Shown here: positions 1 through 7,975 of the stretch, piece after piece
How the letters are laid out: each line of letters opens with the position of its first letter
How positions within the stretch are numbered: position 1 is the first letter of the stretch
Assembly: GCA_027365835.1 (NCBI GenBank)
Contig: DAHXLU010000025.1
Location: 1 to 45,231, forward strand
Direction of reading: 5' to 3'
Origin: JAJZMA01 sp021850405
GTDB taxonomy: Bacteria > Chloroflexota > Dormibacteria > Aeolococcales > Aeolococcaceae
Length of the DNA: 45,231 nucleotides
Notes under the pieces: generated by a model
What the model was told of the DNA's origin: nothing
What the model saw: the letters and a program-made list of their open reading frames with translations, nothing else
The model's database searches: none
Program-made: the position numbers and the translations under genes

Positions 1-10
1 CCCTGTCAGC

Positions 11-277
11 TTAGGGGGGAAGTGGGCATAAACGCAAATTGTCAGCCAGGCCGTAACGTAGCGTCCCCCAGGCTATGTGTGTAGCGACGGGAAAGTCGGC
101 TTCATACGTCACGGCAAAGGAGCCCACTGCGGACCCAGCATTGTTGTTTTCATATTGTTCTCTTGCAAGTAGAGACGCTGGATCGCTCAAAAGTAACCAT
201 TTTCGGTTGAAATTGTCCAGGTCAGCTGCCGCCGGACACGGGTATTGGTCCACATAAAGACCCCTGTTTGTGGTCAT
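11..277 (-). CDS. Small hypothetical protein, 88 aa
   Basis: This is an unrecognised reading frame of 88 codons starting at an ATG. The product is mixed in composition (MTTNRGLYVDQYPC at the start) and has no membrane segment or signal peptide. Three features make it look like a real protein rather than a shadow: the aromatic and acidic residues are spread evenly, there is no low-complexity run, and local GC is slightly lower than in the neighbours. Against it, I see no Shine-Dalgarno sequence and no -10 box close to the start. The frame stays open further upstream, into the end of the next gene, but that extension is proline- and arginine-rich and looks like shadow sequence. It lies downstream of the membrane-protein gene on the same strand. 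No function can be offered. Confidence 0.35.
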   Translation of the reverse strand: MTTNRGLYVDQYPCPAAADLDNFNRKWLLLSDPASLLAREQYENNNAGSAVGSFAVTYEADFPVATHIAWGTLRYGLADNLRLCPLPP

Positions 278-407
278 TGCGGTGGAAAGCAATCCTGACG
301 GGTGGACGTTCTCGTCAGGATGCATGCAATGACAGGCCCACCGCCATGCCCAGCCGGAGGCTACCTGGAGGTTAGACGGAGTTACCCACGCTCTGCCAGG
401 GCCCAGC

Positions 408-1004
408 CTAGAGAGTGCGGCCAGGGCCTTCCTGTGTTTTGGGAGGCGGCAGGGTCCGGTCAGGGGTGGGGGCCCGTCGTGATGGCGTGGTCGCGGGGGG
501 TGGAGGCGTCGAGGGTGACCAATCCCATGGGGATCCCGATAGTTCAAACGTCTCTTCGATGCGTCCCTCTGGTCCGGAAAGGTGCGGCGCAATGCTGGGG
601 GGAACCTTTTTGCCAGTTAGCCTTGCCCCTATTCGGGCGCCTCCCCGGACTGTGGACTGAAGTGCCGCTACAACTGGCGCGACTGGAATCGCGACGGCAA
701 GAGCGGCAGCGCCAAGGAGGCCGCCAACGAGTGTTCCAATTCCTACGAGGTAGGACGCAGCGATGCGGCCGGGGAGAGTTGGGACCTCGCGTCCCTGGAA
801 CCGGACAGACATTCTGGTGCAGGCAATTGCCGGCGCGGCGACAGTAACCGCAGCTCCAATACTCACCATAACGAAACAGGCAACAATGCCGCCTAAAGCA
901 GCCACCAGGGCTGCTGGGGCCCGCAGTGGCCCCCAGATCTCGTTACCGTCGGCTCGAACAGTCATCCAGGGAGCCCGGGTGGAGCCTCCAATCTTCAGGT
1001 TCAT
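408..1004 (-). CDS. Membrane protein with proline-rich C-terminal tail, unknown function
   Basis: The predicted product has 198 residues from the ATG at 1004. Hydrophobic stretches at about residues 28-62 and 80-115 would form two to four membrane spans, separated by a short basic loop. The last 50 residues are rich in Pro, Thr and Arg and probably form a cytoplasmic or wall-facing tail. I recognise no family. The frame stays open to 1079, but that part contains a 14-bp tandem duplication and looks non-coding, so I prefer the ATG at 1004. A weak alternative start is the ATG at 965. The gene runs in the same direction as the sigma-factor pair upstream but is separated from it by an intrinsic terminator, so it is probably its own unit. 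Confidence 0.5.
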   Translation of the reverse strand: MNLKIGGSTRAPWMTVRADGNEIWGPLRAPAALVAALGGIVACFVMVSIGAAVTVAAPAIACTRMSVRFQGREVPTLPGRIAASYLVGIGTLVGGLLGAAALAVAIPVAPVVAALQSTVRGGARIGARLTGKKVPPSIAPHLSGPEGRIEETFELSGSPWDWSPSTPPPPATTPSRRAPTPDRTLPPPKTQEGPGRTL

Positions 1005-1042
1005 GCGGCCGAGGATATCAGGACTACGCGGACATCGGCAGT

Positions 1043-1070
1043 ACAATGCACGCGGCACAATGCACGCGGC
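1043..1070. repeat. Perfect 14-bp tandem duplication
   Basis: The unit ACAATGCACGCGGC occurs twice head to tail, at 1043-1056 and 1057-1070, and the next bases (AC) begin a third copy. It lies 40-66 bases upstream of the ATG of the minus-strand membrane protein, where a promoter or operator would be expected. Confidence 0.8.
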
Positions 1071-1170
1071 ACCTGTCATTTCTGCTGGGGGATGGCCCAG
1101 TTGTCGCTGGATACGTAGCGGTTACGCTCCAGTCACAGGCACTGGTACTGGAGAATCTTATAGGACCAGG

Positions 1171-1217
1171 CTGCAAAAGAAAAATGACCCCCGCCCCTGT
1201 GAGGGGGGGAGGTCATT
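1171..1217 (-). terminator. Intrinsic terminator after the sigma factor operon
   Basis: AATGACC...GGTCATT arms (1183-1189 and 1211-1217) enclose a C-rich/G-rich inner stem with a short loop around 1198-1202. Read on the minus strand, the hairpin is followed by a T-rich run (TTTTTCTTTT). It lies just after the stop of the sigma-associated membrane protein gene. Confidence 0.85.
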
Positions 1218-1251
1218 GAGTCAGTCCATCAACCTTCCGGGTGGATTGGGT

Positions 1252-1851
1252 TTACCGGCCTGTGGTGGGCAGGCCTGAAGGTTTGCCGGTGGGATGGGTT
1301 GTTGGTGGCCCGGTTGGGTGAACTGACGAAGGTTTGTGACTGTTTGCATTGGCTGCCCCGCTACTGGCAGCGGCGCCGTGCGCGTGGAGGGCGCTCTCCT
1401 TGGCTCCCTGTCCGGCCGCTCCCTTGCCGTGGGAGTGCAGAGCTCGCTCCTGGACTCCCTTCTCCCGGGCAACTGCGCTCACGCACTGGCCGACATTTTC
1501 TTTCTGTGTTGTTGCTGAAGGCGTGGCAGCAGGTGTTGCACCTGGAGTCACTTTTACTCCATATTCAGCCTTGCAGGTTTTGACTGCCGCCACAACTGTC
1601 TGGCCATGGTTCACAGCATGTGTCACCGCGACTGCTGTAGCTCCGCCACCCACAGCCAGGGTAGCGGCGGCTATGCCTACCGCAGCCTTGGCTGGCAGCA
1701 TTCCCGCAACTTTTGTTATTCCAAGCATTCCAGCTCCTCCTTGTGCAGATAGCGTCGCATACCGTCCTGCAGTGTGGCTGGCCATGGTGGCAGCCCGGCT
1801 GGCGGCATGCTTTTGCAGCGCCTGAGTCAGTTCACTTTCTAGGTCGTTCAT
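1252..1851 (-). CDS. Sigma-associated membrane protein, probable anti-sigma-like partner
   Basis: The product has 199 residues. A charged N-terminal segment (about 1-25) is followed by one hydrophobic segment at about 55-80 (rich in Ala, Gly and Val). The long C-terminal region is rich in Ala, Thr, Pro, His and Ser and should lie outside the membrane. It contains two cysteines about 30 residues apart (KTCKAEYG and GQCVSAV), which could form a disulfide. The gene starts inside the last codons of the ECF sigma gene (overlap 1832-1851), so the two are translationally coupled. A single-span protein coupled to an ECF sigma factor is the usual arrangement of an anti-sigma factor. However, I see no zinc-binding anti-sigma motif (HxxxCxxC), so the role is inferred from position only. 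Confidence 0.65.
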   Translation of the reverse strand: MNDLESELTQALQKHAASRAATMASHTAGRYATLSAQGGAGMLGITKVAGMLPAKAAVGIAAATLAVGGGATAVAVTHAVNHGQTVVAAVKTCKAEYGVKVTPGATPAATPSATTQKENVGQCVSAVAREKGVQERALHSHGKGAAGQGAKESALHAHGAAASSGAANANSHKPSSVHPTGPPTTHPTGKPSGLPTTGR

Positions 1852-2413
1852 TCTTTGTCTTAACTAGAGGGACGCTGGAGTCCTCCAAAGTAACCATTTC
1901 TTCTGAAAATTGGGTCAGCATCGCTTCGAGGGCCCGGCGGGCAGTGGCAAGTCGGGAGGCTACAGTCGGCTCCGGGATGCCCAGTATCTCTGCTATCTCC
2001 CGGTTGGAGTAGCCGTGCAGGTATCTGAGTGTAAGCGCACTGCCCTGGCGGGCAGGTAGCGCCTGCAGCGCTTTTACCAGGGGAGAGGTTGCGGTTTCCT
2101 CAGGGTCCTGCGCTTCAGATGGCCGGCCCAGCCGCCGGAGGATCTCTGTTACCTGCTGCAGTTTTTCCCGCCTCCTGTAGGAGACAGCTGTGTTGATGGC
2201 AATCCTGTGAACCCATGCTTCTGCTGGAGCATCCTTTCTCCACTTACTCCAGGCCCGATATGCTTTTACATATGCCTCCTGGGCACAGTCTTCGGCGGCC
2301 GCCTGATTGCGCAGTAGCGTAACGAGTGTCCCATAGACCCTTGGGTATGTCGTGCTGTAAAGGCGGTCGAAATCGGCCCTGTCGCCTGGGGTGTACTCGC
2401 TTTCGCTATCCAT
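1832..2413 (-). CDS. ECF-type RNA polymerase sigma factor
   Basis: This 193-residue sigma-70 family protein of the extracytoplasmic-function type would direct RNA polymerase to a stress or envelope regulon. Region 2 is visible at about residues 15-85: the AAAEDCAQEAYVKAYRAW core-binding segment, then AWVHRIAINTAVSYRRR, which contacts the -10 element. Region 4 lies at about 115-165 and ends in a helix-turn-helix (YSNREIAEILGIPEPTVASR) that would read the -35 element. There is no region 1 or 3, as expected for ECF factors. The ATG at 2413 has no Shine-Dalgarno, but GATACT lies 8 bases upstream, suggesting a leaderless mRNA. The 3' end overlaps the gene of a membrane partner that may control it. 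Confidence 0.92.
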   Translation of the reverse strand: MDSESEYTPGDRADFDRLYSTTYPRVYGTLVTLLRNQAAAEDCAQEAYVKAYRAWSKWRKDAPAEAWVHRIAINTAVSYRRREKLQQVTEILRRLGRPSEAQDPEETATSPLVKALQALPARQGSALTLRYLHGYSNREIAEILGIPEPTVASRLATARRALEAMLTQFSEEMVTLEDSSVPLVKTKNERPRK

Positions 2414-2421
2414 TACTGGTC

Positions 2422-2427
2422 AGTATC
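2422..2427 (-). promoter_or_regulatory. -10 hexamer of a likely leaderless promoter (sigma factor)
   Basis: GATACT on the minus strand is followed by 8 bases and then the ATG at 2413. Transcription starting about 7 bases after the hexamer would begin at the start codon. No clear -35 match is seen. Confidence 0.5.
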
Positions 2428-2670
2428 GCCCAAAGCAGTGTGCTGGGCAGCCGATGCGGGCCAAATCGCAGGTAATCGCTCTCCGGACGCCTTTCTGGAG
2501 CGTATCTGTGTGCAAGCCTTGCGGTGTATGGCTGGTGTGGGCTACTTGCACTCCAGAGAGCGCTTTGTGGTCCAGGGCTACCCCCCGAGGGTCAGATACC
2601 TCGTGCAGTAACGCTTTGGGGTGGGGGTGCAGGGGGAGCTGTCCTCCTGCTCCCTATCTGGGCATGGGAC

Positions 2671-3699
2671 CTAGAACCCTACGCTCACACCAGAGGAGGC
2701 CAGCAGCATTGATGTGTAGGCGGTGCCACCCAGGGCAATGAGTAGGATCGTCATGTATGCAGCGGCAACGCCGACCCTGCCCCACACCGAAAGCTCCTTG
2801 AGCCCATCTGGATGGCGGAATCTGCTGACCACACCGATTGCTCCAAACAAAGCCACGATCAGGGCTACTGGACTGATCACCCCAGTGAGCAGGAATTCAG
2901 CCGCAATAAAAGCGGCCAGGATAACAAGCCCAGCCACGTTGGTCCAGATGGAGACTGCTTTTGCGACCCTGCCTCCATCCAGCGGAGAGATGGGGATCAG
3001 GTTGAAAACGGTGAGAAAGCAGCCAAAGTAGGCAAGTGCTGTCCAGTAGCCCGTCTGGTCACTGGTGAGGAAGCCAATGAGGAGAGCTCCTCCAGCAGCT
3101 AACAGTCCAAGGATCGGTCCGCCAATTGCAAGAAACGCCTCTTCGCCCCGGGTTGTGGGCCGTCTCTTCATGGTGACGAGTGCACCAAAAGGGCCAAGGA
3201 AGATCGGCCATGAGACCGGGAACCCCAGTTTCCTGGCAAACAGTATATGCCCGCTTTCATGGATGGCGATAAGCACTATTACACCTAACCCAAAAGACCA
3301 GCCGAACAGCAGGGACATTGCAACTACCGAGATGGCAAGGCTGAGCAGGGTGCCGCCAAGTTTTAGAAAGATGGCACCAAACTTGGCTACGGCAACCGCC
3401 GCGGCAAAGATAGCGCCTATGGGGCCATTCCGCTGTTTCCGCGCAGGCTGTCCTGCTCCCGCCGTAGCTCCTGGTGCAGGCGGACCTGCGGAGGGATAGC
3501 CTGGCGGGGGCCACTGCCCGGGCGGGGGGTATTGCGGTGGCTGTCCTGGAGGAGAAAGTGGGCGGCCCGGAACAGCACCGGCTGGAGAAGGGGGGAGGGA
3601 CGAATAGGAAGGGGGGCCCGGGTTTGCTGGTGGGCTTGAGCCCAGTCCCTGCCAGGGATCATCCTCTGGGACTGGCTGGGGGTAATCTGTCTGCTCCAC
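2671..3699 (-). CDS. Site-2-protease-like M50 membrane metalloprotease with proline-rich N-terminus
   Basis: The protein has 342 residues. Residues 1-90 are a Pro/Gly/Tyr-rich cytoplasmic region. From about 95 there are roughly six membrane segments. The zinc site is clear: HESGH at 147-151 (His147, Glu148, His151) and NLIPISPLDGG at 233-243, whose Asp241 is the third ligand. This is the M50 family, which cuts substrates inside the membrane; in bacteria they often release regulators such as anti-sigma factors or act in sporulation and envelope stress. No PDZ or CBS domain is attached, and the long proline-rich head is unusual. The start is a GTG without Shine-Dalgarno, with CATACT 9 bases upstream. 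The neighbouring ECF sigma/membrane-partner pair is a possible target, by proximity only. Confidence 0.88.
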   Translation of the reverse strand: MEQTDYPQPVPEDDPWQGLGSSPPANPGPPSYSSLPPSPAGAVPGRPLSPPGQPPQYPPPGQWPPPGYPSAGPPAPGATAGAGQPARKQRNGPIGAIFAAAVAVAKFGAIFLKLGGTLLSLAISVVAMSLLFGWSFGLGVIVLIAIHESGHILFARKLGFPVSWPIFLGPFGALVTMKRRPTTRGEEAFLAIGGPILGLLAAGGALLIGFLTSDQTGYWTALAYFGCFLTVFNLIPISPLDGGRVAKAVSIWTNVAGLVILAAFIAAEFLLTGVISPVALIVALFGAIGVVSRFRHPDGLKELSVWGRVGVAAAYMTILLIALGGTAYTSMLLASSGVSVGF

Positions 3700-3708
3700 T
3701 GCAGGTCA

Positions 3709-3714
3709 AGTATG
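3709..3714 (-). promoter_or_regulatory. -10 hexamer of a likely leaderless promoter (M50 protease)
   Basis: CATACT on the minus strand lies 9 bases before the GTG start at 3699, and no Shine-Dalgarno is present. Confidence 0.4.
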
Positions 3715-3815
3715 GCAGAGACCTTCTCCATAAGCGACAAGCGCATGGTTCGCGCATCGCGGAGACGGGCCCGTTTCAGCTCCGCCCAGTCCCTGTTGCT
3801 TTCCCGGTGTCCCGG

Positions 3816-4115
3816 TCAGTGTTTGACAGCGAAATCGTCAGCGAGCTTGTCCATCACCGCTGCCAGGGCAAGGTCCTTTTCTGTAATGCCACCAGCATCG
3901 TGGGTTGTGAGCCGGACGGTGACCTTGTTGTAGACATTGCTCCATTCAGGGTGGTGGTTTGCTTTTTCTGCAGCTGTGGCTACTGCCGCCATGAAGCCGA
4001 AGGCTCGCATAAAGTCACGGAAGGTAAAGGTTCTTGCGATGCCGTTATCTTCTACCGACCAGGAGCTGCCGTTGCCCAGCCGGGCCATTACTTCGCCAAC
4101 CTTGAGGGTTTCCAT
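3816..4115 (-). CDS. Pterin-4a-carbinolamine dehydratase
   Basis: The product is a 99-residue full-length member of the PCD/DCoH family. These enzymes dehydrate 4a-hydroxytetrahydrobiopterin to the quinonoid dihydropterin. The signature is intact: EKANHHPEW at about 50-58, with His54, His55 and Trp58, and the later V.LTTHDAGGIT segment carrying His72 and Asp73. These residues form the pterin pocket. No phenylalanine hydroxylase is visible nearby. In bacteria lacking that enzyme the family is often linked to molybdopterin or other pterin metabolism, so the physiological role here is open. The start ATG at 4115 has only a weak ribosome-binding site. The gene is divergent from the GT-C membrane protein, with about 290 bases between them. 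Confidence 0.93.
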   Translation of the reverse strand: METLKVGEVMARLGNGSSWSVEDNGIARTFTFRDFMRAFGFMAAVATAAEKANHHPEWSNVYNKVTVRLTTHDAGGITEKDLALAAVMDKLADDFAVKH

Positions 4116-4404
4116 GGTTTCTATGGTGATCCCGGGGACACCGGTTTTGCAATGGCAGTCGCCGGTAGCTGGGTGGTGGTGATCAGGAGCCTATAGCCGG
4201 AGGCGAGCGAGGAGAGCCGCGGTTAAGGTACGGTGCACGCTCATTAAGGGTAGCTGTGCGGCAAGTGGCTAAAATTGGGCCTTCCGAGGGGTCGCATCCA
4301 GCGCTACGGGCCCTGATTCCTGTGATGGCCATGGGCGTCGGCAGGACCGCCGGGTGGCAGTGTTTGAATATGGAGATCTGGGTGGGAGGTGACAGGGGTG
4401 ACAC

Positions 4405-6180
4405 ATGAAGCTGGCCGGTAGGCAAGGGACTAAGCAGGAGAGCGCGACGGCGAATGTCAGCGTCACCGGCATGGGTTCCTCTGGGCGGTGGAGCAGCGCC
4501 GCCTTGCAGGTAGCAGTCCTGCTGCTCTTTTGCCTTCTTGCAGTGCTTCTCTTCTGGTCAGCCTGGCAGCAGCCTGAGCGCCGGTTCATTGGGGTGGGCG
4601 GGGACCCCTTGCAGACGGTCTCATTCATGAGTTTTGTGGCTTTTGCTGCAGTGCACCACCAGTTTCTGCTTTTTTCTCCTGATTTCCAGGCTCCACTAGG
4701 GGTCAACCTGATGTGGAATACGCCTGTGCTGGCGCTGGCGCTGCTCCTTGCTCCGGTAACACTCTCGGTTTCAGGGATACTGGCATACAACCTCGCTGCG
4801 ACACTTGCGCTGGCGCTTAGCGGCTTTGTTGCCTACGTTATGGTCCGGCGGATCACGAAACACACGCTCCCCGCATTGCTTGCTGGCCTCCTGTATGCGA
4901 TCTCCCCCTATATGATCGGGCAGGAGATTGGCCACCTGAATCTGGTTGTGCTGCTCTACCCACCTGCGCTGGGATTTTTTCTTTACGCATTTATTGTGGA
5001 GCAGTCCTGGGGGTGGAGAAGGGCGGGGATTGCGATCGGGATCGCCACAGCCATCCAGCTCTATGTTGGAGAAGAGGTTGCCCTTTCCAGCTGCCTTGCT
5101 GCTGCATTCGTACTGTTTCTTGCAGCCATGTCCCGGCCAGACCTTGTCAGGGATCGGGTAGGGCCAATTGTCAGGGCACTATCCCTTGCCGCCGGCATCG
5201 TGGTCGTGCTGGCTGGACCAGCCATTGCCTACCAGTTTTTTGGCCGGGGTGCCATGCATGGCATCCTGCAGGTACCGCCTGGGCAACAGAGTGTGCTTGC
5301 CCTTCTCTTTCCAACAGCCAACCAGTGGGTAGCTCCCCATATGGTTTCATCCCTCCCTGGAGTGGCGACCCTTAATCTCGCCGAGGCCAATGTATACGCT
5401 GGCATTCCATTACTTCTTCTGCTCTGCTTTGCCCTGCTGCGTTACTGGTCGCACCTTCTTCTTCGTATCGTGGTAATTGCCGCAGCTGCACTTTACGCTC
5501 TGTCGCTGGGCTGGTGGTGGCAGTCATTTTCGGTCTTTCCAGTCATCCCGGATCTGCTTCCGAACCGGATCGCTGCTCATGCAGATCTGCTCGCTGTGAT
5601 CGCGGTAGCTCTCCTTCTGACCTGCATCCGGACCAGATGGGAAAGGGTTGTGGCTGGAGGGCTGGTCCTGCTTACGGTCCTGACCTGGCTGCCTTCCTTG
5701 CCGCGTCCCGTAACAGAGCTTGAGCTTCCGCTACGTATCCCACAGCGCGTTATCGGCGCTATACCATCTGGCAGTGTTGTCGCGTATGCTCCGTACGCGG
5801 ATCCCTTCCAGCCGGTTGAGATGCTTTATACAGCCCAGAGCCACTTTTTGTTCCGCATGGTAGGTGGTTATGCGTACGTTCCAGGAACGGGTCCGCAATC
5901 GCCGCAGTATCAACTTGCGGCACTCACCTCAGCGCGGGCCCTGGAGGCAGATGGTGACTCACCTGCCTCTCCTGCTACCGTGCAGGCGGTACGCCACTTA
6001 CTGGGAAAGCTCAGGGTTGACTACGTCCTGGCAACTCCTGGAGAGTTTTTTGCCTCAGGGTTCATGGTGACTCCGGATCCAGTGGTAGCTCGTGGGGCTG
6101 CTCACTTCTATGACGCTGTGCTGGGGCGCCCCATTGTGAGCAGCGCTGGCTTCGTGTTGTGGCGCGTAGCGCCTTCCTGA
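4405..6180 (+). CDS. Polytopic GT-C-like membrane protein, probable glycosyltransferase
   Basis: The 591-residue protein has about 11-13 predicted membrane spans, starting near residue 33, and a soluble extracytoplasmic C-terminal part from about residue 440. The N-terminal pattern is a first span, then GDPLQ, then FSPDFQAPLGVNLMWNT, then a run of spans including the phrase GLLYAISPYM. This is typical of GT-C superfamily membrane proteins that transfer sugars from lipid carriers in actinobacterial and Chloroflexota-type genomes. The acidic residue of GDP in the first loop may be the catalytic or metal-binding acid, by analogy with other GT-C enzymes. Acceptor and donor cannot be told from the sequence. 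An AGGGGTGA sequence gives a fair ribosome-binding site. The stop lies four bases from the convergent M24 peptidase stop. Confidence 0.7.
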   Translation: MKLAGRQGTKQESATANVSVTGMGSSGRWSSAALQVAVLLLFCLLAVLLFWSAWQQPERRFIGVGGDPLQTVSFMSFVAFAAVHHQFLLFSPDFQAPLGVNLMWNTPVLALALLLAPVTLSVSGILAYNLAATLALALSGFVAYVMVRRITKHTLPALLAGLLYAISPYMIGQEIGHLNLVVLLYPPALGFFLYAFIVEQSWGWRRAGIAIGIATAIQLYVGEEVALSSCLAAAFVLFLAAMSRPDLVRDRVGPIVRALSLAAGIVVVLAGPAIAYQFFGRGAMHGILQVPPGQQSVLALLFPTANQWVAPHMVSSLPGVATLNLAEANVYAGIPLLLLLCFALLRYWSHLLLRIVVIAAAALYALSLGWWWQSFSVFPVIPDLLPNRIAAHADLLAVIAVALLLTCIRTRWERVVAGGLVLLTVLTWLPSLPRPVTELELPLRIPQRVIGAIPSGSVVAYAPYADPFQPVEMLYTAQSHFLFRMVGGYAYVPGTGPQSPQYQLAALTSARALEADGDSPASPATVQAVRHLLGKLRVDYVLATPGEFFASGFMVTPDPVVARGAAHFYDAVLGRPIVSSAGFVLWRVAPS

Positions 6181-6184
6181 AGTA

Positions 6185-7333
6185 TCAGGCTCCTGCTACC
6201 AGCCTTTTTTCCATTGGAGTGAGATTGCGGTGGCCATCGCTGGTCACCAGCACCAGATCCTCGATCCGTACACCACCAACCGCTGGGTCGTACAGGCCAG
6301 GCTCGATGGTGATCAGGTCCCCTTCGAGAAGCTCTACATCTACATCGGCAATCCGGGGAAATTCGTGTACCTGAAGGCCGATGCCGTGGCCCGTGCCATG
6401 AATAAAGCTGGCGGCAGAGTTTATGTTTGAGTAGGGGGGCACGGGCGAGTGGAACCCGTGCTGGGCTAGCACCTCACAACAGCGCCGGTGGATATCCCTG
6501 CCGTTGGCGCCGGGGTGTACCGCTGCCAGTCCTGCCATCTGGGCGTCCAGCACTGCCTGCCACATTTTTTCTGCTTCCGGGGTGGGCTTGCCACGTACTA
6601 CGGTGCGGGTCATGTCGCCCCAGTAGCGATGCTGCTTGTCAAAGGGGTATATGTCAAGTACGATCGGCAACCCCGCCCGCAGCCTGGGGCTGGATCTTGC
6701 GTGTGGGTTGCTGGACTCCGGTCCTCCACATGTGATCGAGCCAGCTGTGCCGCACCCCGCTTCGAGGAGGGACTGCTCCACCACCAGGGTAAGGTCATCC
6801 CCGCTGAGTGGGCCGTTGGCACCAAAGAGCAGCCCATCCCTGATGGTTGATGATGCGATGACCTCGATGGCTTTTCGCACTGCGGCCATGGCTGCGTTTT
6901 CAACCCGGGTCATTTTTTCAAGTTCGGCACTGCTTTTTATGCGCCTTTGCTGCTGGTAGAGTCCTGCTGTCGGGTGGATAGTTATTCCCTCTGCACGCAT
7001 GCGGTCTGCCAGTAGTGCAGGGAATGTGGCACCTACCCGAAAGGACAGCACCCCATGCTCCCTTGCAATCTGCAGGAGCAGCTCTGGCCACATCCCTGCT
7101 TCGCTCCCAGCTTTCTCCAGCAGCTTTTCGGCTCCAGTGTCGGCAGTGCAGCGCACTGTATCAACGGTGGCTTCGCTCCTGGCCCGTTCGTACTCCAGCC
7201 GGCTTACCCAGAGCGTAACGTGGCTTCCGGTGTCCACAACTATTACCGGGTCGGGGGCAAGGAACGATGTCTTGTAGAGGGCATTGGGCTCTGTATACGT
7301 GTCTCCAAAGAGGAGGATGGCACTATCTGGCAC
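6185..7333 (-). CDS. M24 family metallopeptidase (Xaa-Pro aminopeptidase/prolidase-like)
   Basis: The 382-residue protein has a creatinase-type N-terminal domain (about 1-135) and a pita-bread catalytic domain (about 140-375). The five metal ligands of the family can be placed: Asp227 and Asp240 (LDIYPF...GDMTRT), His316 (GTGHGIGLQVHE), Glu344 (TIEPGLY) and Glu358 (VRIED). It should remove N-terminal residues before proline, or split Xaa-Pro dipeptides, in the cytoplasm. Prolidase and aminopeptidase P cannot be separated by eye. The spacing between the first two ligands is 13 residues, slightly longer than the usual 11. Translation begins at a GTG with TAGCCT six bases upstream. The gene meets the GT-C gene tail to tail. 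Confidence 0.88.
   Translation of the reverse strand: MPDSAILLFGDTYTEPNALYKTSFLAPDPVIVVDTGSHVTLWVSRLEYERARSEATVDTVRCTADTGAEKLLEKAGSEAGMWPELLLQIAREHGVLSFRVGATFPALLADRMRAEGITIHPTAGLYQQQRRIKSSAELEKMTRVENAAMAAVRKAIEVIASSTIRDGLLFGANGPLSGDDLTLVVEQSLLEAGCGTAGSITCGGPESSNPHARSSPRLRAGLPIVLDIYPFDKQHRYWGDMTRTVVRGKPTPEAEKMWQAVLDAQMAGLAAVHPGANGRDIHRRCCEVLAQHGFHSPVPPYSNINSAASFIHGTGHGIGLQVHEFPRIADVDVELLEGDLITIEPGLYDPAVGGVRIEDLVLVTSDGHRNLTPMEKRLVAGA
6187..6210 (+). terminator. Intrinsic terminator for the GT-C gene, inside the 3' end of the convergent gene
   Basis: AGGCT (6187-6191) and AGCCT (6201-6205) form a five-pair stem with a 9-base loop, followed by a run of six T. It overlaps the last codons of the M24 peptidase gene on the other strand. 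The stem is short, so efficiency is uncertain. Confidence 0.5.
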
Positions 7334-7339
7334 CAGCCA

Positions 7340-7345
7340 AGGCTA
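7340..7345 (-). promoter_or_regulatory. -10 hexamer of a likely leaderless promoter (M24 peptidase)
   Basis: TAGCCT on the minus strand lies 6 bases before the GTG start at 7333. There is no Shine-Dalgarno. Confidence 0.4.
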
Positions 7346-7455
7346 GCATGCGGCGCCCTCACTGGAAGCACATACGCGACCCTGCCCACTGTCTTGTGGT
7401 GTGGGCGGCCCCGCCGGCCCGGCCGGGCCCCTGTAGGCAGTAAACTTGCACTTGC

Positions 7456-7532
7456 GGTCAGCTAGCTCAGCTGGTTAGAGCGCGCGGTTCACATCCGCGA
7501 GGTCGAGGGTTCGAGCCCCCCGCTGACCACCA
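7456..7532 (+). tRNA. tRNA-Val (anticodon CAC), CCA encoded
   Basis: The full cloverleaf can be drawn. The acceptor stem is GGTCAGC with GCTGACC (7456-7462 and 7522-7528), fully paired. The D stem is GCTC/GAGC and the anticodon stem CGCGG/CCGCG. The anticodon loop TTCACAT gives anticodon CAC at 7490-7492, reading GUG. The variable loop is AGGTC. The T arm has loop TTCGAGC and stem GAGGG/CCCCC, with one A-C mismatch at the second pair. The discriminator is A (7529) and the CCA tail is encoded at 7530-7532. Confidence 0.95.
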
Positions 7533-7975
7533 GCTCCCCTGACCTGGTGCTGTGCCCACGTTTTGTGTATTCCGTCGGCCCGCCGCATTCCCGGCCGGTT
7601 TTATGGCTCCTCTGCTGGCTGCACGGCGCGGATGCAGGTTGGGTTCCGCGCAGCGGGCGGGCCGGAAGCTGGAGTGCTCTGGAGTAAGCAGGCAAGGCTG
7701 ACGCAAGGGAGACTGGCAACACCTTGCGTGAAGGTCTGACGATCCTGTTATCCCGTGGCAACCGACCGTCTCCATTTGATGCTGCCGTTTTCCCGGCGCA
7801 TCAGGAAATCCATGGCTCAGCCGTAACCTGATCAGCTTCATCAAATTTGGGGCCGAATGGACAGGGACACCGCAGAGACCTTTGCTGGAGCCTGACTGGC
7901 ACTTCAGGAACATGGATGTTTCTGTTTTTTCCTGCTGGTCTGTGTACCCGCCATGTGTCATGCGATTATTCTTGG
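7533..7975. other. Intergenic stretch after tRNA-Val with no supported gene
   Basis: About 440 bases lie between the tRNA and the YcaQ-like gene. Open frames on the minus strand cross the tRNA and have shadow-like composition. I see no terminator with a T-run, no integrase remnant and no second copy of the tRNA 3' end. The YcaQ frame extends back to 7847, but that extension looks non-coding. Confidence 0.5.

Noticed and set aside
2634..2654. GGGAGC/GCTCCC hairpin after the M50 protease gene as a terminator
   Set aside because: The stem has six pairs and a nine-base loop, with no T-run on the minus strand, so the support is too weak.
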